Part shown: positions 53,180 through 61,538 of the stretch, piece by piece
How the letters are laid out: each line of letters opens with the position of its first letter
Numbering within the stretch: position 1 is the first letter of the stretch
DNA from: Chryseobacterium populi
GTDB taxonomy: Bacteria > Bacteroidota > Bacteroidia > Flavobacteriales > Weeksellaceae
Length of the DNA: 61,715 nucleotides
Reading direction: 5' to 3'
NCBI RefSeq assembly: GCF_000282115.1
Contig: NZ_AKJY01000065.1
Coordinates: 1-61,715, forward strand
The notes under the pieces: generated by a model
What the model was told of the DNA's origin: nothing
Database searches by the model: none
Seen by the model: only the letters and a program-made list of their open reading frames with translations
Program-made: the position numbers and the translations under genes

Positions 53180-55285
53180 TTAGAATTGATAGATTAATCT
53201 TGCAAAATAACTTCTGCCGTAAAACAGATTCAGACGGTCCGAAGCTGCATTATGCCCGCTTGCTGCCGTAATGGTGCTGTTAACTGTGGTAACATCAAAT
53301 ATATTCTTAACACCCACTGAAAGCTCAAAACGGTTTTTCCAGAACGGCTGGCTCACAATAAAATCCATCATATGGAATTCATCTGTCTTACCAAGCTGAA
53401 AGCCTTCACCTGTATTGACATAGTTTCTTGCCGGGCCTGTATATTTATAATAAAGCGCAAAAGCAGTGTTTATATCTTTTAACTTATAAGTCGCTGATGC
53501 TCCTGCCTGAACATTATACTGAAAATCTGTAGGGGAAACAAATTCAAGCTCACTCATTGAAACCGAAATTCCGTTCAGTGAGGCTCTTACACCAAAAGCA
53601 AACTGATCTTTACTGAAATCTGCATTCGCTGAAAATAAAAGGCTTCTGTATTTGTTTAAGTTCATGTACTTATACGTGGAAGACCCTATTCTTACCATTT
53701 CTATCCTGTCATCCACATCCAGATACAAAGCATTTACTCCATATCCTATACGCCAGTCATTTCCTGTTCTGAAATTCTGATCCCAGAATAATCCTGCAGA
53801 ATATCCTTTTTCAGGTGATAAATCGGGATCTCCCTGGATGTCATGGTTAACGTTTATCATATAAGTAAACAGCTCTTCATAGGTAGGAAAACGGTTGGCA
53901 GTTCCGAAAACGCCCCTTAAGTTGGAATTATCCGATGTCTTTAACCTCGCGGAAAGAGAATAATTAAATTGATTTTCAAACCGGTCACTTACTGAAAATC
54001 TGGCTCCGGGTCTTAAAGAAAACCGATCTGAAATATTCCATTCTGCAGAAAGAAAATTGGAATAGGTAAAAATATTTCTCTTTACATTTTTACTGTTAAA
54101 TTCACCTGCAATCAGGGCTGCATAGCCACTTGTATGGTCTAATTCATAGCCTAGCTGAAAATCAAACTTCTTATTGTCAAGGAAGTTACTGAACAATCCT
54201 CTTGAATAAATAACGTCTGTTTTATAGTAAGAATTTTCCGGATTCTTTTCTCTGGTTGAACGGCTTGGAATATCGTAATTATAATCAAAATATTTCCGGT
54301 CCTGGTTCTGGTAAGAAAAATCCCCCATGTAACGGATATGCCCTAAATGGGTCTGGATATTAAACTGATGAATCCATCTTTCCGTATTATATTCTCTGTC
54401 AAGGCTTTCGTAGGTAACGCCACCTAAGCCGTCATTAAGTGATTTCCTGGTCACTATCGGATTATAAAAGTTGAATTTTTCGTGTAAGTAAGAAAGCTTA
54501 TAAAAGAACGATGTTTTATTTTTGGTATACTTTAGCAGGGCTGAAGCATCGTACTGGTCTTTCGGGTTCCATTCATTACCTCTGGTTTTTTCTACATCAT
54601 CCCCAAAATATTTGTATCCTTCCCTGTTTCCTTCATATCCCATAAACTGGTTATGATTAAAGCTGATATTCGCAAACCAGTTGTTGTTGAGATTATAGTC
54701 CACATTTACATTCTGAATGTGTCTTCCGTTTCCTTTTTTACGCAGGTCGTAGTCGTTTCTTACAGTCTCTTCCTGCAGAGAGGCTCTTACACTTATTTTC
54801 TTTGTATTATTCTTTTTAGTAATAATATTGATAACCCCTGCCAGTGCTCCATTTCCGTATTCAACTCCCATGCTTCCCTGTACAATTTCGATTCTTTCAA
54901 TATTGTTCAGGCTTAACTTGGTAAGGTCGATATTGCTTCCCAGCCCCGTATCTCCTACAACAGGTATATTATCTATCAAAACTTTAATGTAATCTCCACC
55001 CAGCCCCATAATATTAGCGGTGGAATTCCCGGAATCAGTATCGGGTGTAATCTGTATATTAAGACTTTGATTTAAAACTTCTGCAACATTCGTAGCCGCC
55101 ATGCTTTTAATCTTTTGGGCATCAATTGCCTCAACCTTATAGATAGATTTATTAATCGACTGTTGGGTATACTGTCCTGTAATAACAACTTCTTCTATTT
55201 TCTTCTGATTAAGAGAATCTTTTTCCTGTGCATTTATCCAGAGCACAACAGATAAGGATAGAATGGAAAGCACTTTCTTCTTCAT
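53180..55285 (-). CDS. hmuR: TonB-dependent heme receptor
   Basis: 701-aa outer-membrane receptor. Signal peptide, then TonB-dependent plug (VVITGQYTQQSINKSIYKVEAI, GDYIKVLIDNIPVVGD, RIEIVQGSMGVEYGNGALAGVINIITKK) and a 22-strand barrel ending FARLIYQF with the C-terminal Phe. First gene of the heme operon, paired with hmuY. Confidence 0.93.
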   Translation of the reverse strand: MKKKVLSILSLSVVLWINAQEKDSLNQKKIEEVVITGQYTQQSINKSIYKVEAIDAQKIKSMAATNVAEVLNQSLNIQITPDTDSGNSTANIMGLGGDYIKVLIDNIPVVGDTGLGSNIDLTKLSLNNIERIEIVQGSMGVEYGNGALAGVINIITKKNNTKKISVRASLQEETVRNDYDLRKKGNGRHIQNVNVDYNLNNNWFANISFNHNQFMGYEGNREGYKYFGDDVEKTRGNEWNPKDQYDASALLKYTKNKTSFFYKLSYLHEKFNFYNPIVTRKSLNDGLGGVTYESLDREYNTERWIHQFNIQTHLGHIRYMGDFSYQNQDRKYFDYNYDIPSRSTREKNPENSYYKTDVIYSRGLFSNFLDNKKFDFQLGYELDHTSGYAALIAGEFNSKNVKRNIFTYSNFLSAEWNISDRFSLRPGARFSVSDRFENQFNYSLSARLKTSDNSNLRGVFGTANRFPTYEELFTYMINVNHDIQGDPDLSPEKGYSAGLFWDQNFRTGNDWRIGYGVNALYLDVDDRIEMVRIGSSTYKYMNLNKYRSLLFSANADFSKDQFAFGVRASLNGISVSMSELEFVSPTDFQYNVQAGASATYKLKDINTAFALYYKYTGPARNYVNTGEGFQLGKTDEFHMMDFIVSQPFWKNRFELSVGVKNIFDVTTVNSTITAASGHNAASDRLNLFYGRSYFARLIYQF

Positions 55286-55304
55286 AAAGGCAAAAAATTT
55301 TCGA

Positions 55305-55366
55305 CAAATATAATGGTTTATTTAGAATAATTAAAAATAAAATTATATTTTTGTAGAATAATTCTA
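55305..55366. promoter_or_regulatory. Divergent promoters and palindromic operator of the heme locus
   Basis: -7 boxes: TATATTTG on the minus strand (55305-55312, for hmuR) and TATTTTTG on the plus strand (55346-55353, for the T9SS protein). TAGAATAATTCTA at 55354-55366 is a perfect 6-1-6 palindrome over the plus-strand start region, and TTTAGAATAATT at 55321-55332, over the minus-strand -33 region, is a second related copy. Fur-like shape; the regulator is not in this window. Confidence 0.6.
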
Positions 55367-55398
55367 AATAAAAATAACATAAATACCTTTAACAGATT

Positions 55399-56694
55399 AT
55401 GAAAACAAAGCTACTTTTAGCCTCTTTGCTTTCTCTAAGCGTACAGCAAACCATATTAGCCCAGACCGATGCTTTTGGTTACACAACAGTAAACATGACG
55501 ATGGGACCTGCTTATCAAAATCGTGTATTCTTTGATTTTTCTGCCAACACTACAGTATCTCAGATCGCAGATAACTGGGACATTGCATTTTACAGAAACA
55601 GCGCAATGGATAAAGGAATCAGGATCAATGATGCTAAAACAGCAACAGTTTACCAGACTTCCAGCACACCGGCTGATTTTGATACGGTAAATCCATCTCA
55701 GAAAGCAACATGGGGAAATCCTCTTTATAATCCGGATCAGACAACCCGCATCCAGGACGGAGCTTTTGACTCATCTACCCTTCTACCTGCAGGACCGTTC
55801 AATTTCGGATGGGGAAATTATGATATAGCAACACATAAAGTTGTTGGTCAGGTTGTTTTTGTTATCGATTATGGAAATGAAAACTATTACAAATTCTTCA
55901 TCAACGAGTTTTCAGCAGGATATACCTTTAAATATGCAAAATGGAACGGGACATCATGGGATGCTACCCAGACAAAAACCGTAGTGAACGGGTCTGATGA
56001 TGCTTATTTTAATTATTTCTCTTTCGCTACAGGAGATAAGGTTCCCAATCTTGAGCCTGCAAAAGCCAACTGGGACTTAATGTTTACAAGATACTGGACA
56101 GATTACACTTACCCGGGAGGATCAATGATGTATAAAATGGCAGGAGTCATTCAGAATCCTTCTGTTACCATCGCAAAAGTACAGCCTGAAACTCAGGCAA
56201 CTGCCACGGCTACTCTGCCTGCATCAGGAAGTTTCTCAGCTAAAATTACGGCTATAGGCCATTCTTGGAAACCTACTTCAGGAGTTTATACCGATGTTGT
56301 GTATTATGTAAAGCAGGGGTCAGACTATTACAGAATGTATTTTACTTCAAATGAAGGTAGCACTACAGGTAATATGTATTTCAAATATAAAAACATTACG
56401 TCAACATTAGGAGTAAAAGAGGTTGGCCAGAAGGCTTCTTTCGGTATTTACCCGAACCCTACGACTGCTGATAAAAAAGTAACGGTTTTATTTGATGTAA
56501 AAGAAAAGGCTTCCAATAAAGGAAATGTAGAAGTATATGATCTTACCGGTAAAAAAGTATACAGTGCCGAGCTTACCAACCAAACCGGTTTCTATAAACA
56601 GGACTTGAATCTATCGCATTTTACTTCAGGAACCTACCTGGTAAAAATCACTTACGGAGGCAGTACCGAAACCAAGAAGCTGATTGTAAAATAA
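55399..56694 (+). CDS. T9SS-exported HmuY-like protein (candidate hemophore)
   Basis: 431 aa. Signal peptide ends near TILAQTDA. Residues to about 330 resemble HmuY: NWDIAFYRNSAMDKGIRI, NYYKFFINEF, NYFSF and AKANWDLMFTRYW repeat the WDLxF pattern of the hmuY product at 52062. After a linker, residues from about 345 form a T9SS type A sorting domain (FGIYPNPTTADKKV, VYDLTGKKVYSAEL, YLVKITYGGSTETKKLIVK). So it is secreted or cell-surface anchored through T9SS and shares an operator with the heme uptake operon. Confidence 0.82.
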   Translation: MKTKLLLASLLSLSVQQTILAQTDAFGYTTVNMTMGPAYQNRVFFDFSANTTVSQIADNWDIAFYRNSAMDKGIRINDAKTATVYQTSSTPADFDTVNPSQKATWGNPLYNPDQTTRIQDGAFDSSTLLPAGPFNFGWGNYDIATHKVVGQVVFVIDYGNENYYKFFINEFSAGYTFKYAKWNGTSWDATQTKTVVNGSDDAYFNYFSFATGDKVPNLEPAKANWDLMFTRYWTDYTYPGGSMMYKMAGVIQNPSVTIAKVQPETQATATATLPASGSFSAKITAIGHSWKPTSGVYTDVVYYVKQGSDYYRMYFTSNEGSTTGNMYFKYKNITSTLGVKEVGQKASFGIYPNPTTADKKVTVLFDVKEKASNKGNVEVYDLTGKKVYSAELTNQTGFYKQDLNLSHFTSGTYLVKITYGGSTETKKLIVK

Positions 56695-56724
56695 TTTAAA
56701 TTTTAATACTTTCTATTTTTTCTA

Positions 56725-56757
56725 AAAAGGCTGCCTACAAATTGTAAGCAGCCTTTT
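56725..56757. terminator. Terminator after the T9SS HmuY-like gene
   Basis: GGCTGC and GCAGCC pair with an inner TACAA/TTGTA stem; A-run and T-run on either side. Confidence 0.85.
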
Positions 56758-56778
56758 ACGTGTAAACAAAATTTCTCC

Positions 56779-57069
56779 TTAGTAAATTTTAAATCCCTTA
56801 TAAACCTGGGCAGAGCTTTCCATGATCCTGGAAGCATCCTTACGGAAATCCAGAAGATGATCCTGCCCGTTATGGCTGTTGTGGTGTTCCACACTTTCCC
56901 ATAATTCGATCAGAAAAAATGTCCCTTTATTATCTTTATCTTCTATAAGATCATATTGCAGGCATCCGGCTTCTTTTCTCGTTTCTTTTACCAGATTTTG
57001 AAATAATTCAACCGCTTCCATCAGATAATTTTCATTAAACTTAAAAAGCGCAATGATGTGTAGATTCAT
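56779..57069 (-). CDS. ABM-family putative quinol monooxygenase (96 aa)
   Basis: Dimeric ferredoxin-like fold: HIIALFKFNENYLMEAVELFQNLVKETRKEAGCLQYDLIEDKD and FFLIELWESVEHHNSHNGQDHL. Relatives (YgiN-like) act on quinols or in heme/antibiotic metabolism; substrate open. It lies next to the heme island, but on the opposite strand to its T9SS member and with its own transcription. Confidence 0.85.
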   Translation of the reverse strand: MNLHIIALFKFNENYLMEAVELFQNLVKETRKEAGCLQYDLIEDKDNKGTFFLIELWESVEHHNSHNGQDHLLDFRKDASRIMESSAQVYKGFKIY

Positions 57070-57157
57070 GTACTGTTATTTATGATGTAAAAGTAAAATA
57101 TTTTCAAAACCGAATTGTTGTTTGCCGGTCTTATTTTTCCACATTAAACAGAAAAAT

Positions 57158-58045
57158 TTAATTGAATATTGATTTATAAATAGTTATCAGGCTCATCACA
57201 ATGACCAGGGTTCCGATAATAAAAAACATTTTTCTTACCGGAAGCTTAGCGGTAAGCATTGCAGAAAACGGTGCTGTAACAATTCCGCCGATTAAAAGGC
57301 CAAGAATGATATTCCAGTGCTGAATCCCCAATGTGAAAAAGAAGGTAACCGCTGCAGTTAAGGTTAAAATAAATTTGGCAACGGTGGAGCTTCCCACTGC
57401 AAATCTCGGGGTAAAAGCATTTTTAATCAGCGTTCCCGTCACCAAAGGCCCCCATCCTCCACCTGCAAAAGAATCAATGAAGCCCCCGATCACTCCTAAT
57501 CTTGTCAAATTGGTTTTCCTCTTCAAAGCCTTACTCTGCTTTCCTTTAAAAGTATTTGAAAAAATCTGTATCCCAAGGTATAAAGTGTAGAAAGCAATAA
57601 TGGTTTTGGTTATTTTAGCGTAATACTCACCCAGGTACGTCAGGCATAAAGCACCGATAACAGCGCCTATAACTGCAGGGATAGCCAGTTTTCTCACCAA
57701 AGTTTTGCTTACATTTTTAAGCTGAATATGACTGATGCTTCCCGCTGCCGTTGTAAAGCTTTCAGCAGAATGAATGCTTGCACTCACGATGTGCGGGGGA
57801 ATATTCAGGAATAAAAGAGTGGTCGTACAGATGACACCATACCCCATTCCCATTGATCCTGCTACAATCTCAGCCAGAAAACCTATCAGAAGCATCCAGT
57901 AAAAAATATAATTATCTTTGGCCAGAATCGTAAAAAGCTCATCCAGATAGCCTAATTCGTACATTGAGAAAACCGTAATAAATACAATCGCCAATGTTAT
58001 AAAAAACACATTGAGCCTTATCTGAATCTTTCTTGAAATTACCAT
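57158..58045 (-). CDS. TauE/SafE-family sulfite/organic-anion exporter
   Basis: 295-aa membrane protein with about eight helices. Seen: GFLAEIVAGSMGMGYGVICTTTLLFLNIPPHIVSASIHSAE and the repeat GGFIDSFAGGGWGPLVTGTLIKN, the two halves of the family. Follows an Rrf2 regulator on the same strand; Rrf2/TauE/cysteine pathways are often linked. Confidence 0.9.
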   Translation of the reverse strand: MVISRKIQIRLNVFFITLAIVFITVFSMYELGYLDELFTILAKDNYIFYWMLLIGFLAEIVAGSMGMGYGVICTTTLLFLNIPPHIVSASIHSAESFTTAAGSISHIQLKNVSKTLVRKLAIPAVIGAVIGALCLTYLGEYYAKITKTIIAFYTLYLGIQIFSNTFKGKQSKALKRKTNLTRLGVIGGFIDSFAGGGWGPLVTGTLIKNAFTPRFAVGSSTVAKFILTLTAAVTFFFTLGIQHWNIILGLLIGGIVTAPFSAMLTAKLPVRKMFFIIGTLVIVMSLITIYKSIFN

Positions 58046-58164
58046 ATTATACCCATATTATGGCTTCAATACCGGATAGTTGATCCGCCTGAAGTAGTGC
58101 AAATATCTGATAAAATATTTATCCTACCAAACAAGTAGACTATTTATTCAAAAAAAGGACCGGA

Positions 58165-58572
58165 TTAATCGACCAGATCCATTAATGTTTTTCTTTCTAA
58201 AATATTTAAGGAAGCATCTCTTACCTCGATCAGAACATCATGCAGCCCACAATGATCTTCGTTGCAGTCATCACATTTTTCATAAAAATTTAAGCTTACA
58301 CACGGTAAAAGTGCAATAGGCCCGTTAACAAGGCGAATAATCTTTGCCAGTTTTACATTTTCCGGGTTTTCTTTAAAGAAATATCCACCGCCCTTTCCTT
58401 TTTTACTGTCAAGGATGTCTGCTTTTTTCAGTTCAAGCAAAATATTTTCTAAAAATTTCAGCGGAATTCTCTTGTGTTCCGCAATTTCGGAAATAAGAAT
58501 CGGGCCTTCATTCCTTTTTTCTACAAGATATGAAAGCGCTTTAAAAGCATATTGGGATTTTTTTGACAGCAT
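58165..58572 (-). CDS. Rrf2-family regulator with four clustered cysteines
   Basis: 135 aa. Winged helix (MLSKKSQYAFKALSYLVEK, ISEIAEHKRIPLKFLENILLELKKADILDSKKGKGGGYFF). Cys91, Cys100, Cys103 and Cys108 (PCVSLNFYEKCDDCNEDHC) could bind an Fe-S cluster or sense sulfide; spacing differs from IscR (C-x5-C-x5-C). Upstream of the TauE gene, which it may control. Confidence 0.88.
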   Translation of the reverse strand: MLSKKSQYAFKALSYLVEKRNEGPILISEIAEHKRIPLKFLENILLELKKADILDSKKGKGGGYFFKENPENVKLAKIIRLVNGPIALLPCVSLNFYEKCDDCNEDHCGLHDVLIEVRDASLNILERKTLMDLVD

Positions 58573-58577
58573 TACGG

Positions 58578-58585
58578 CAAATTTA
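58578..58585 (-). promoter_or_regulatory. -7 promoter box of the Rrf2 gene
   Basis: TAAATTTG on the minus strand, five bases before ATG 58572; the message would be leaderless or nearly so. Confidence 0.5.
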
Positions 58586-58621
58586 AGAAAATTGTTTTAA
58601 ATGAAGGAAACCGGAATTAAC

Positions 58622-58716
58622 CACAAATAACGCAAATTATAATACACAAATAAAAAAGTTTCATAAAGTCTATCTGCCAGACATGATTCGTCATATACCT
58701 GAAATTACAATTTTAC
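58622..58716. repeat. Dispersed intergenic repeat, second copy at 47519-47582
   Basis: CACAAATAACGCAAATTAT (58622-58640) matches CACAAATATCGCAAATTAT (47519-47537) in 18 of 19 bases. Further along, ATTACAATTTTAC is identical at 58704-58716 and 47570-47582. Both copies are non-coding and in the same orientation. Confidence 0.45.
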
Positions 58717-58766
58717 AGTTTAGCCTTTTCACAATTCGCAATTTTGCAATTGTCCCTTTAAATCAT

Positions 58767-58774
58767 TAAGTTTG
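58767..58774 (+). promoter_or_regulatory. -7 promoter box of the DUF4268 gene
   Basis: TAAGTTTG, six bases before ATG 58781. Confidence 0.45.
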
Positions 58775-58780
58775 TTCTAT

Positions 58781-59209
58781 ATGTTCAGTAAACAGGAAGC
58801 ACAGCAGTTAAAAAAAGAGTTTTGGACGGCTTTCGGGAAGTCTTTTCCGAGAAAATGGATTATGTATGATACCAAAATCAAGGATGTTTCATTCAAATTT
58901 TATGCGGATCATAAAAAAGCAGAAGTTTCCCTGGATATAGAAATGAAAGACGAGATTTTCAGGAACGCTTATTATGAAAAAATATGGTCTTTAGAAGATA
59001 TTTTAAAAGACTTCATCGGTGATTTTCACAAAGAAGAATATTTTACTTTGGAAAACGGGAAACTGATCAGTAAGATCTGGGTAGAAAAGCACAATGTCTC
59101 TATTTTCAATAAAAATACCTGGCAGGAAATTTTCGAATTTTTTGTAGAAAAAATGGATGGCTTTGAAAGGTTTTATTATGAATATGAAGATTTTATAAAA
59201 GATATTTAA
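58781..59209 (+). CDS. DUF4268-domain protein (142 aa)
   Basis: Single domain: FSKQEAQQLKKEFWTAFGKSFPRKWIMYDTKIKDVSFKFYADHKKAEVSLDIEM and the C-terminal WQEIFEFFVEKMDGFERFYYEYEDFI match DUF4268, a nuclease-associated or stand-alone domain of unknown function. ATG 58781 is used; an upstream TTG would add only three residues. The next gene follows within 20 bases. Confidence 0.82.
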   Translation: MFSKQEAQQLKKEFWTAFGKSFPRKWIMYDTKIKDVSFKFYADHKKAEVSLDIEMKDEIFRNAYYEKIWSLEDILKDFIGDFHKEEYFTLENGKLISKIWVEKHNVSIFNKNTWQEIFEFFVEKMDGFERFYYEYEDFIKDI

Positions 59210-59228
59210 TTTGAAAACCAGGTGCAAA

Positions 59229-59513
59229 ATGGATGTTCCAATGCTGGATAGAGAGGAAAGTAAAATCGCTTCGGAATTCTATGCAGCAGGTTTCCAAGAA
59301 TTTAAACAGACCCAAACGAAACCCCTCAAAGAAAATTTCAGTAAACTGTTTGATTATTATAACGGATTAACTCATTTTGAAGAAACCGAACCCAATGCAA
59401 TCATGCACCATTTTATAGATTTATATGGCCCTGATTGTGAAAACTGTGGTAAGCCTTACAGAACACATCAGGCTTCTTATTGTGTAAAATGCGGAAATAA
59501 AAGAGAAATCTAA
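59229..59513 (+). CDS. Small zinc-ribbon protein (94 aa)
   Basis: Helical N-terminus (LDREESKIASEFYAAGFQEFK), then a C-terminal zinc ribbon CENCGKPYRTHQASYCVKCGNKREI (two CxxC knuckles). No functional family recognised. Follows DUF4268 by 19 bases and shares its promoter. Confidence 0.75.
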   Translation: MDVPMLDREESKIASEFYAAGFQEFKQTQTKPLKENFSKLFDYYNGLTHFEETEPNAIMHHFIDLYGPDCENCGKPYRTHQASYCVKCGNKREI

Positions 59514-59521
59514 GGAATACA

Positions 59522-59558
59522 AACTCTACAGAAATTGATCCTCTGTAGAGTTATTTTT
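59522..59558 (+). terminator. Terminator after the zinc-ribbon gene, merged with the next promoter
   Basis: AACTCTACAG pairs with CTGTAGAGTT, followed by ATTTTT that is also part of the -7 box TATTTTTG at 59552-59559. Confidence 0.75.
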
Positions 59559-59571
59559 GTCAAATGACAAA
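59552..59571 (+). promoter_or_regulatory. -7 box and palindromic operator of the Crp/Fnr-family gene
   Basis: TATTTTTG at 59552-59559. TTTGTCA-AA-TGACAAA (59556-59571) is an inverted repeat on the transcription start region; a near copy lies at 60297-60312. The placement suggests autoregulation. Confidence 0.6.
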
Positions 59572-59604
59572 TGCCATAAGACCAGGTTTGATTAACTTGC
59601 TGTC

Positions 59605-60174
59605 ATGAAAGAATTATTCGATTTTATTTTAAGGTTTGGAAATCTGAACCAGCAACAGATCGACTTTATCGCAAGCAAAGCCTCCGAAGTGGATCTTGCG
59701 AAAGACAGCTATTTTTCTGAAGCCGGAAAAGTTGCCAGGCAGGTAGGCTTTATCGTTGACGGAATTTTGCGGGTCTGCTACTATGACAATAAAGGGGAAG
59801 AAATCACCAAATACTTTATCGAAGAGAACAATCTTGTGGTAGATCTTGAAAGTTTTGACAATGAAATTTGTTCCAGCACCTATGTGCAGGCCGTTACCGA
59901 TTGTAAACTCATTGTTTTTTCAAGAAAAGACTGGCTTGAGCTTTTACAGACCATTGTCGGTTGGGAAACCATTGTTCATAAAATTATTTCAAGGGCATTG
60001 ATCCAGAAAGTGGAAAGAAGAAGCCCGCTGGTTTCGGAAGATGCTACGACACGTTATCTGAAGTTCCTTGAGATCTATCCTAGTGTGGTCAACCGTATTC
60101 CGCTTTCTTATATTGCTTCTTATCTGGGTGTTACCCAATCTTCACTGAGCAGAATCAGGAAAAATATAAAATAA
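59605..60174 (+). CDS. Crp/Fnr-family transcriptional regulator
   Basis: 189 aa: N-terminal cyclic-nucleotide-type beta barrel (YFSEAGKVARQVGFIVDGILRVCYYDNKGEEITKYFIEENNLV) and a C-terminal helix-turn-helix (PLSYIASYLGVTQSSLSRIRKNI). The ligand is unknown. Probable targets are its own promoter and the SDR gene at 60365. Confidence 0.9.
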   Translation: MKELFDFILRFGNLNQQQIDFIASKASEVDLAKDSYFSEAGKVARQVGFIVDGILRVCYYDNKGEEITKYFIEENNLVVDLESFDNEICSSTYVQAVTDCKLIVFSRKDWLELLQTIVGWETIVHKIISRALIQKVERRSPLVSEDATTRYLKFLEIYPSVVNRIPLSYIASYLGVTQSSLSRIRKNIK

Positions 60175-60296
60175 GAAGTTAGATGCTGGAGGTTAGAAGT
60201 TAGAGGTTAAAGTGAGGGGCTTATGGGATGTTTGTTTTCTTATAAACTTATCGTTTTATTCTTTGATTTTAATTTATTTTCAGTTTGTATTGCTTT

Positions 60297-60312
60297 TTTG
60301 CCAAATGACAAA
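60297..60312. promoter_or_regulatory. Second copy of the Crp/Fnr-family operator, before the SDR gene
   Basis: TTTGCCAAATGACAAA differs at one position from the palindrome at 59556-59571 and lies 53 bases before ATG 60365. Confidence 0.6.
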
Positions 60313-60364
60313 TGATATTCTGCTTAATTGACGGAATTTTACACCATCAATTAAATCAAACAAA

Positions 60365-61102
60365 ATGAAATCAGTATTAATAACAGGTGCCAACAGAAGC
60401 ATCGGCCTGGAAACGGCAAAACAATTTTCAGAAAAAGGATTATTCGTCTATATAGGAAGCCGTAACCTTGAAAATGGAGAAGCTGCAGTAAAAGAGCTTA
60501 ATGAAAAAGGCTATCAGAATATCAAAGCTATTGAAATTGATGTTACCAATCCCGATTCTATCACAGCAGCAAAAAACAGGGTAGAAAACGAACAGGGAAA
60601 GCTGGACATCCTGATCAATAATGCAGGAATCCTGGGAATCAACCCTCAAACGGCATCAGCTACTTCCATTCAGGATATCCGGGAAGTTTTTGACACCAAT
60701 TTTTTTGGAGTAATCAGCGTTACACAGGCATTTTTAAACCTGCTGAAAAAATCTGAAAGCCCGAGAATCAGCAACATCACCTCAGGACTTGGATCTTTAA
60801 CACTGCACAGCGACCCAAGCTGGAAATATTACGATGTAAAAACAGCTGCTTACGGTCCATCAAAATCAGCTTTGAATGCTTACACCATTGCTCTTGCTTA
60901 TGAATTGAAAGACTCACCTTTCAAAGTAAACGTCATTGATCCCGGTTATACGGCAACAGATTTCAACCATCACAGTGGCCCCGGCTCTGTAGAAAGGGCA
61001 GCATCTTTTATTGTGAAGCATACTCTTACGGATGAAAACGCACCTACGGGAGAATATTTCAGTAACGATATTGAAGACGAAACGGGAATCAGTCCGTGGT
61101 AA
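60365..61102 (+). CDS. SDR-family oxidoreductase (245 aa)
   Basis: Classical SDR of the carbonyl-reductase-like group: LITGANRSIGLETAKQF, LINNAGILG (NAG), the Ser of ITSGLGSLT, YGPSKSALNAY (Tyr and Lys), and VIDPGYTATDFNHH. Substrate unknown. Probably controlled by the adjacent Crp/Fnr-family regulator through the palindrome at 60297. Confidence 0.9.
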   Translation: MKSVLITGANRSIGLETAKQFSEKGLFVYIGSRNLENGEAAVKELNEKGYQNIKAIEIDVTNPDSITAAKNRVENEQGKLDILINNAGILGINPQTASATSIQDIREVFDTNFFGVISVTQAFLNLLKKSESPRISNITSGLGSLTLHSDPSWKYYDVKTAAYGPSKSALNAYTIALAYELKDSPFKVNVIDPGYTATDFNHHSGPGSVERAASFIVKHTLTDENAPTGEYFSNDIEDETGISPW

Positions 61103-61538
61103 TATTTATTGTATAATGTAAAAAGTACAATGCACAATGTATTCGTGATGAAGAGAGGCTTTAGGGTTTCTCTTTTTCTTTTATCTAAGCATTTGAGGAA
61201 GATACATCAGAAAATACCGGAACTGATTATCGATACAAATTGTTTTCCACTCCATTCCAAATAAATTCATCCGAACTGGCGGTATCTACAGTTTTTTTAT
61301 AAGCTCCCGTCATTTCGGTAGATTTTTGAATAAAATCGTATCGAAAAGTTATTTATTTAACAGCTGACTTCTTAGTTATCAATTCATAAACCACTACATA
61401 ACAAGCCATTGAAAATAAATTTTTAAAATAAATACCTCACAAAATAACAAATCATAAATAAAATTCACTACCTTAGGAATTGTATAAGCGGAATCCGAAA
61501 AGCTTCAAAAGAGTAGGAAAAACAAAGAACTAATTATT
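61103..61538. other. 436-bp intergenic region with no intact gene
   Basis: AT-rich. On the minus strand 61227-61352 is open for about 40 codons (contains MTGAYKKTVDTASSDEFIWN) with a stop codon at both ends and no plausible upstream start; it may be the tail of a lost gene. No other feature is seen apart from the leader of the next gene. Confidence 0.5.

Noticed and set aside
60181..60214. Repeated GTTAGA words after the Crp/Fnr-family gene
   Set aside because: Short and irregular; common low-complexity wording, no clear function.
61227..61352. Minus-strand open stretch of about 40 codons
   Set aside because: Closed by stops at both ends and without a start at its beginning; may be a gene remnant but too short to assign.
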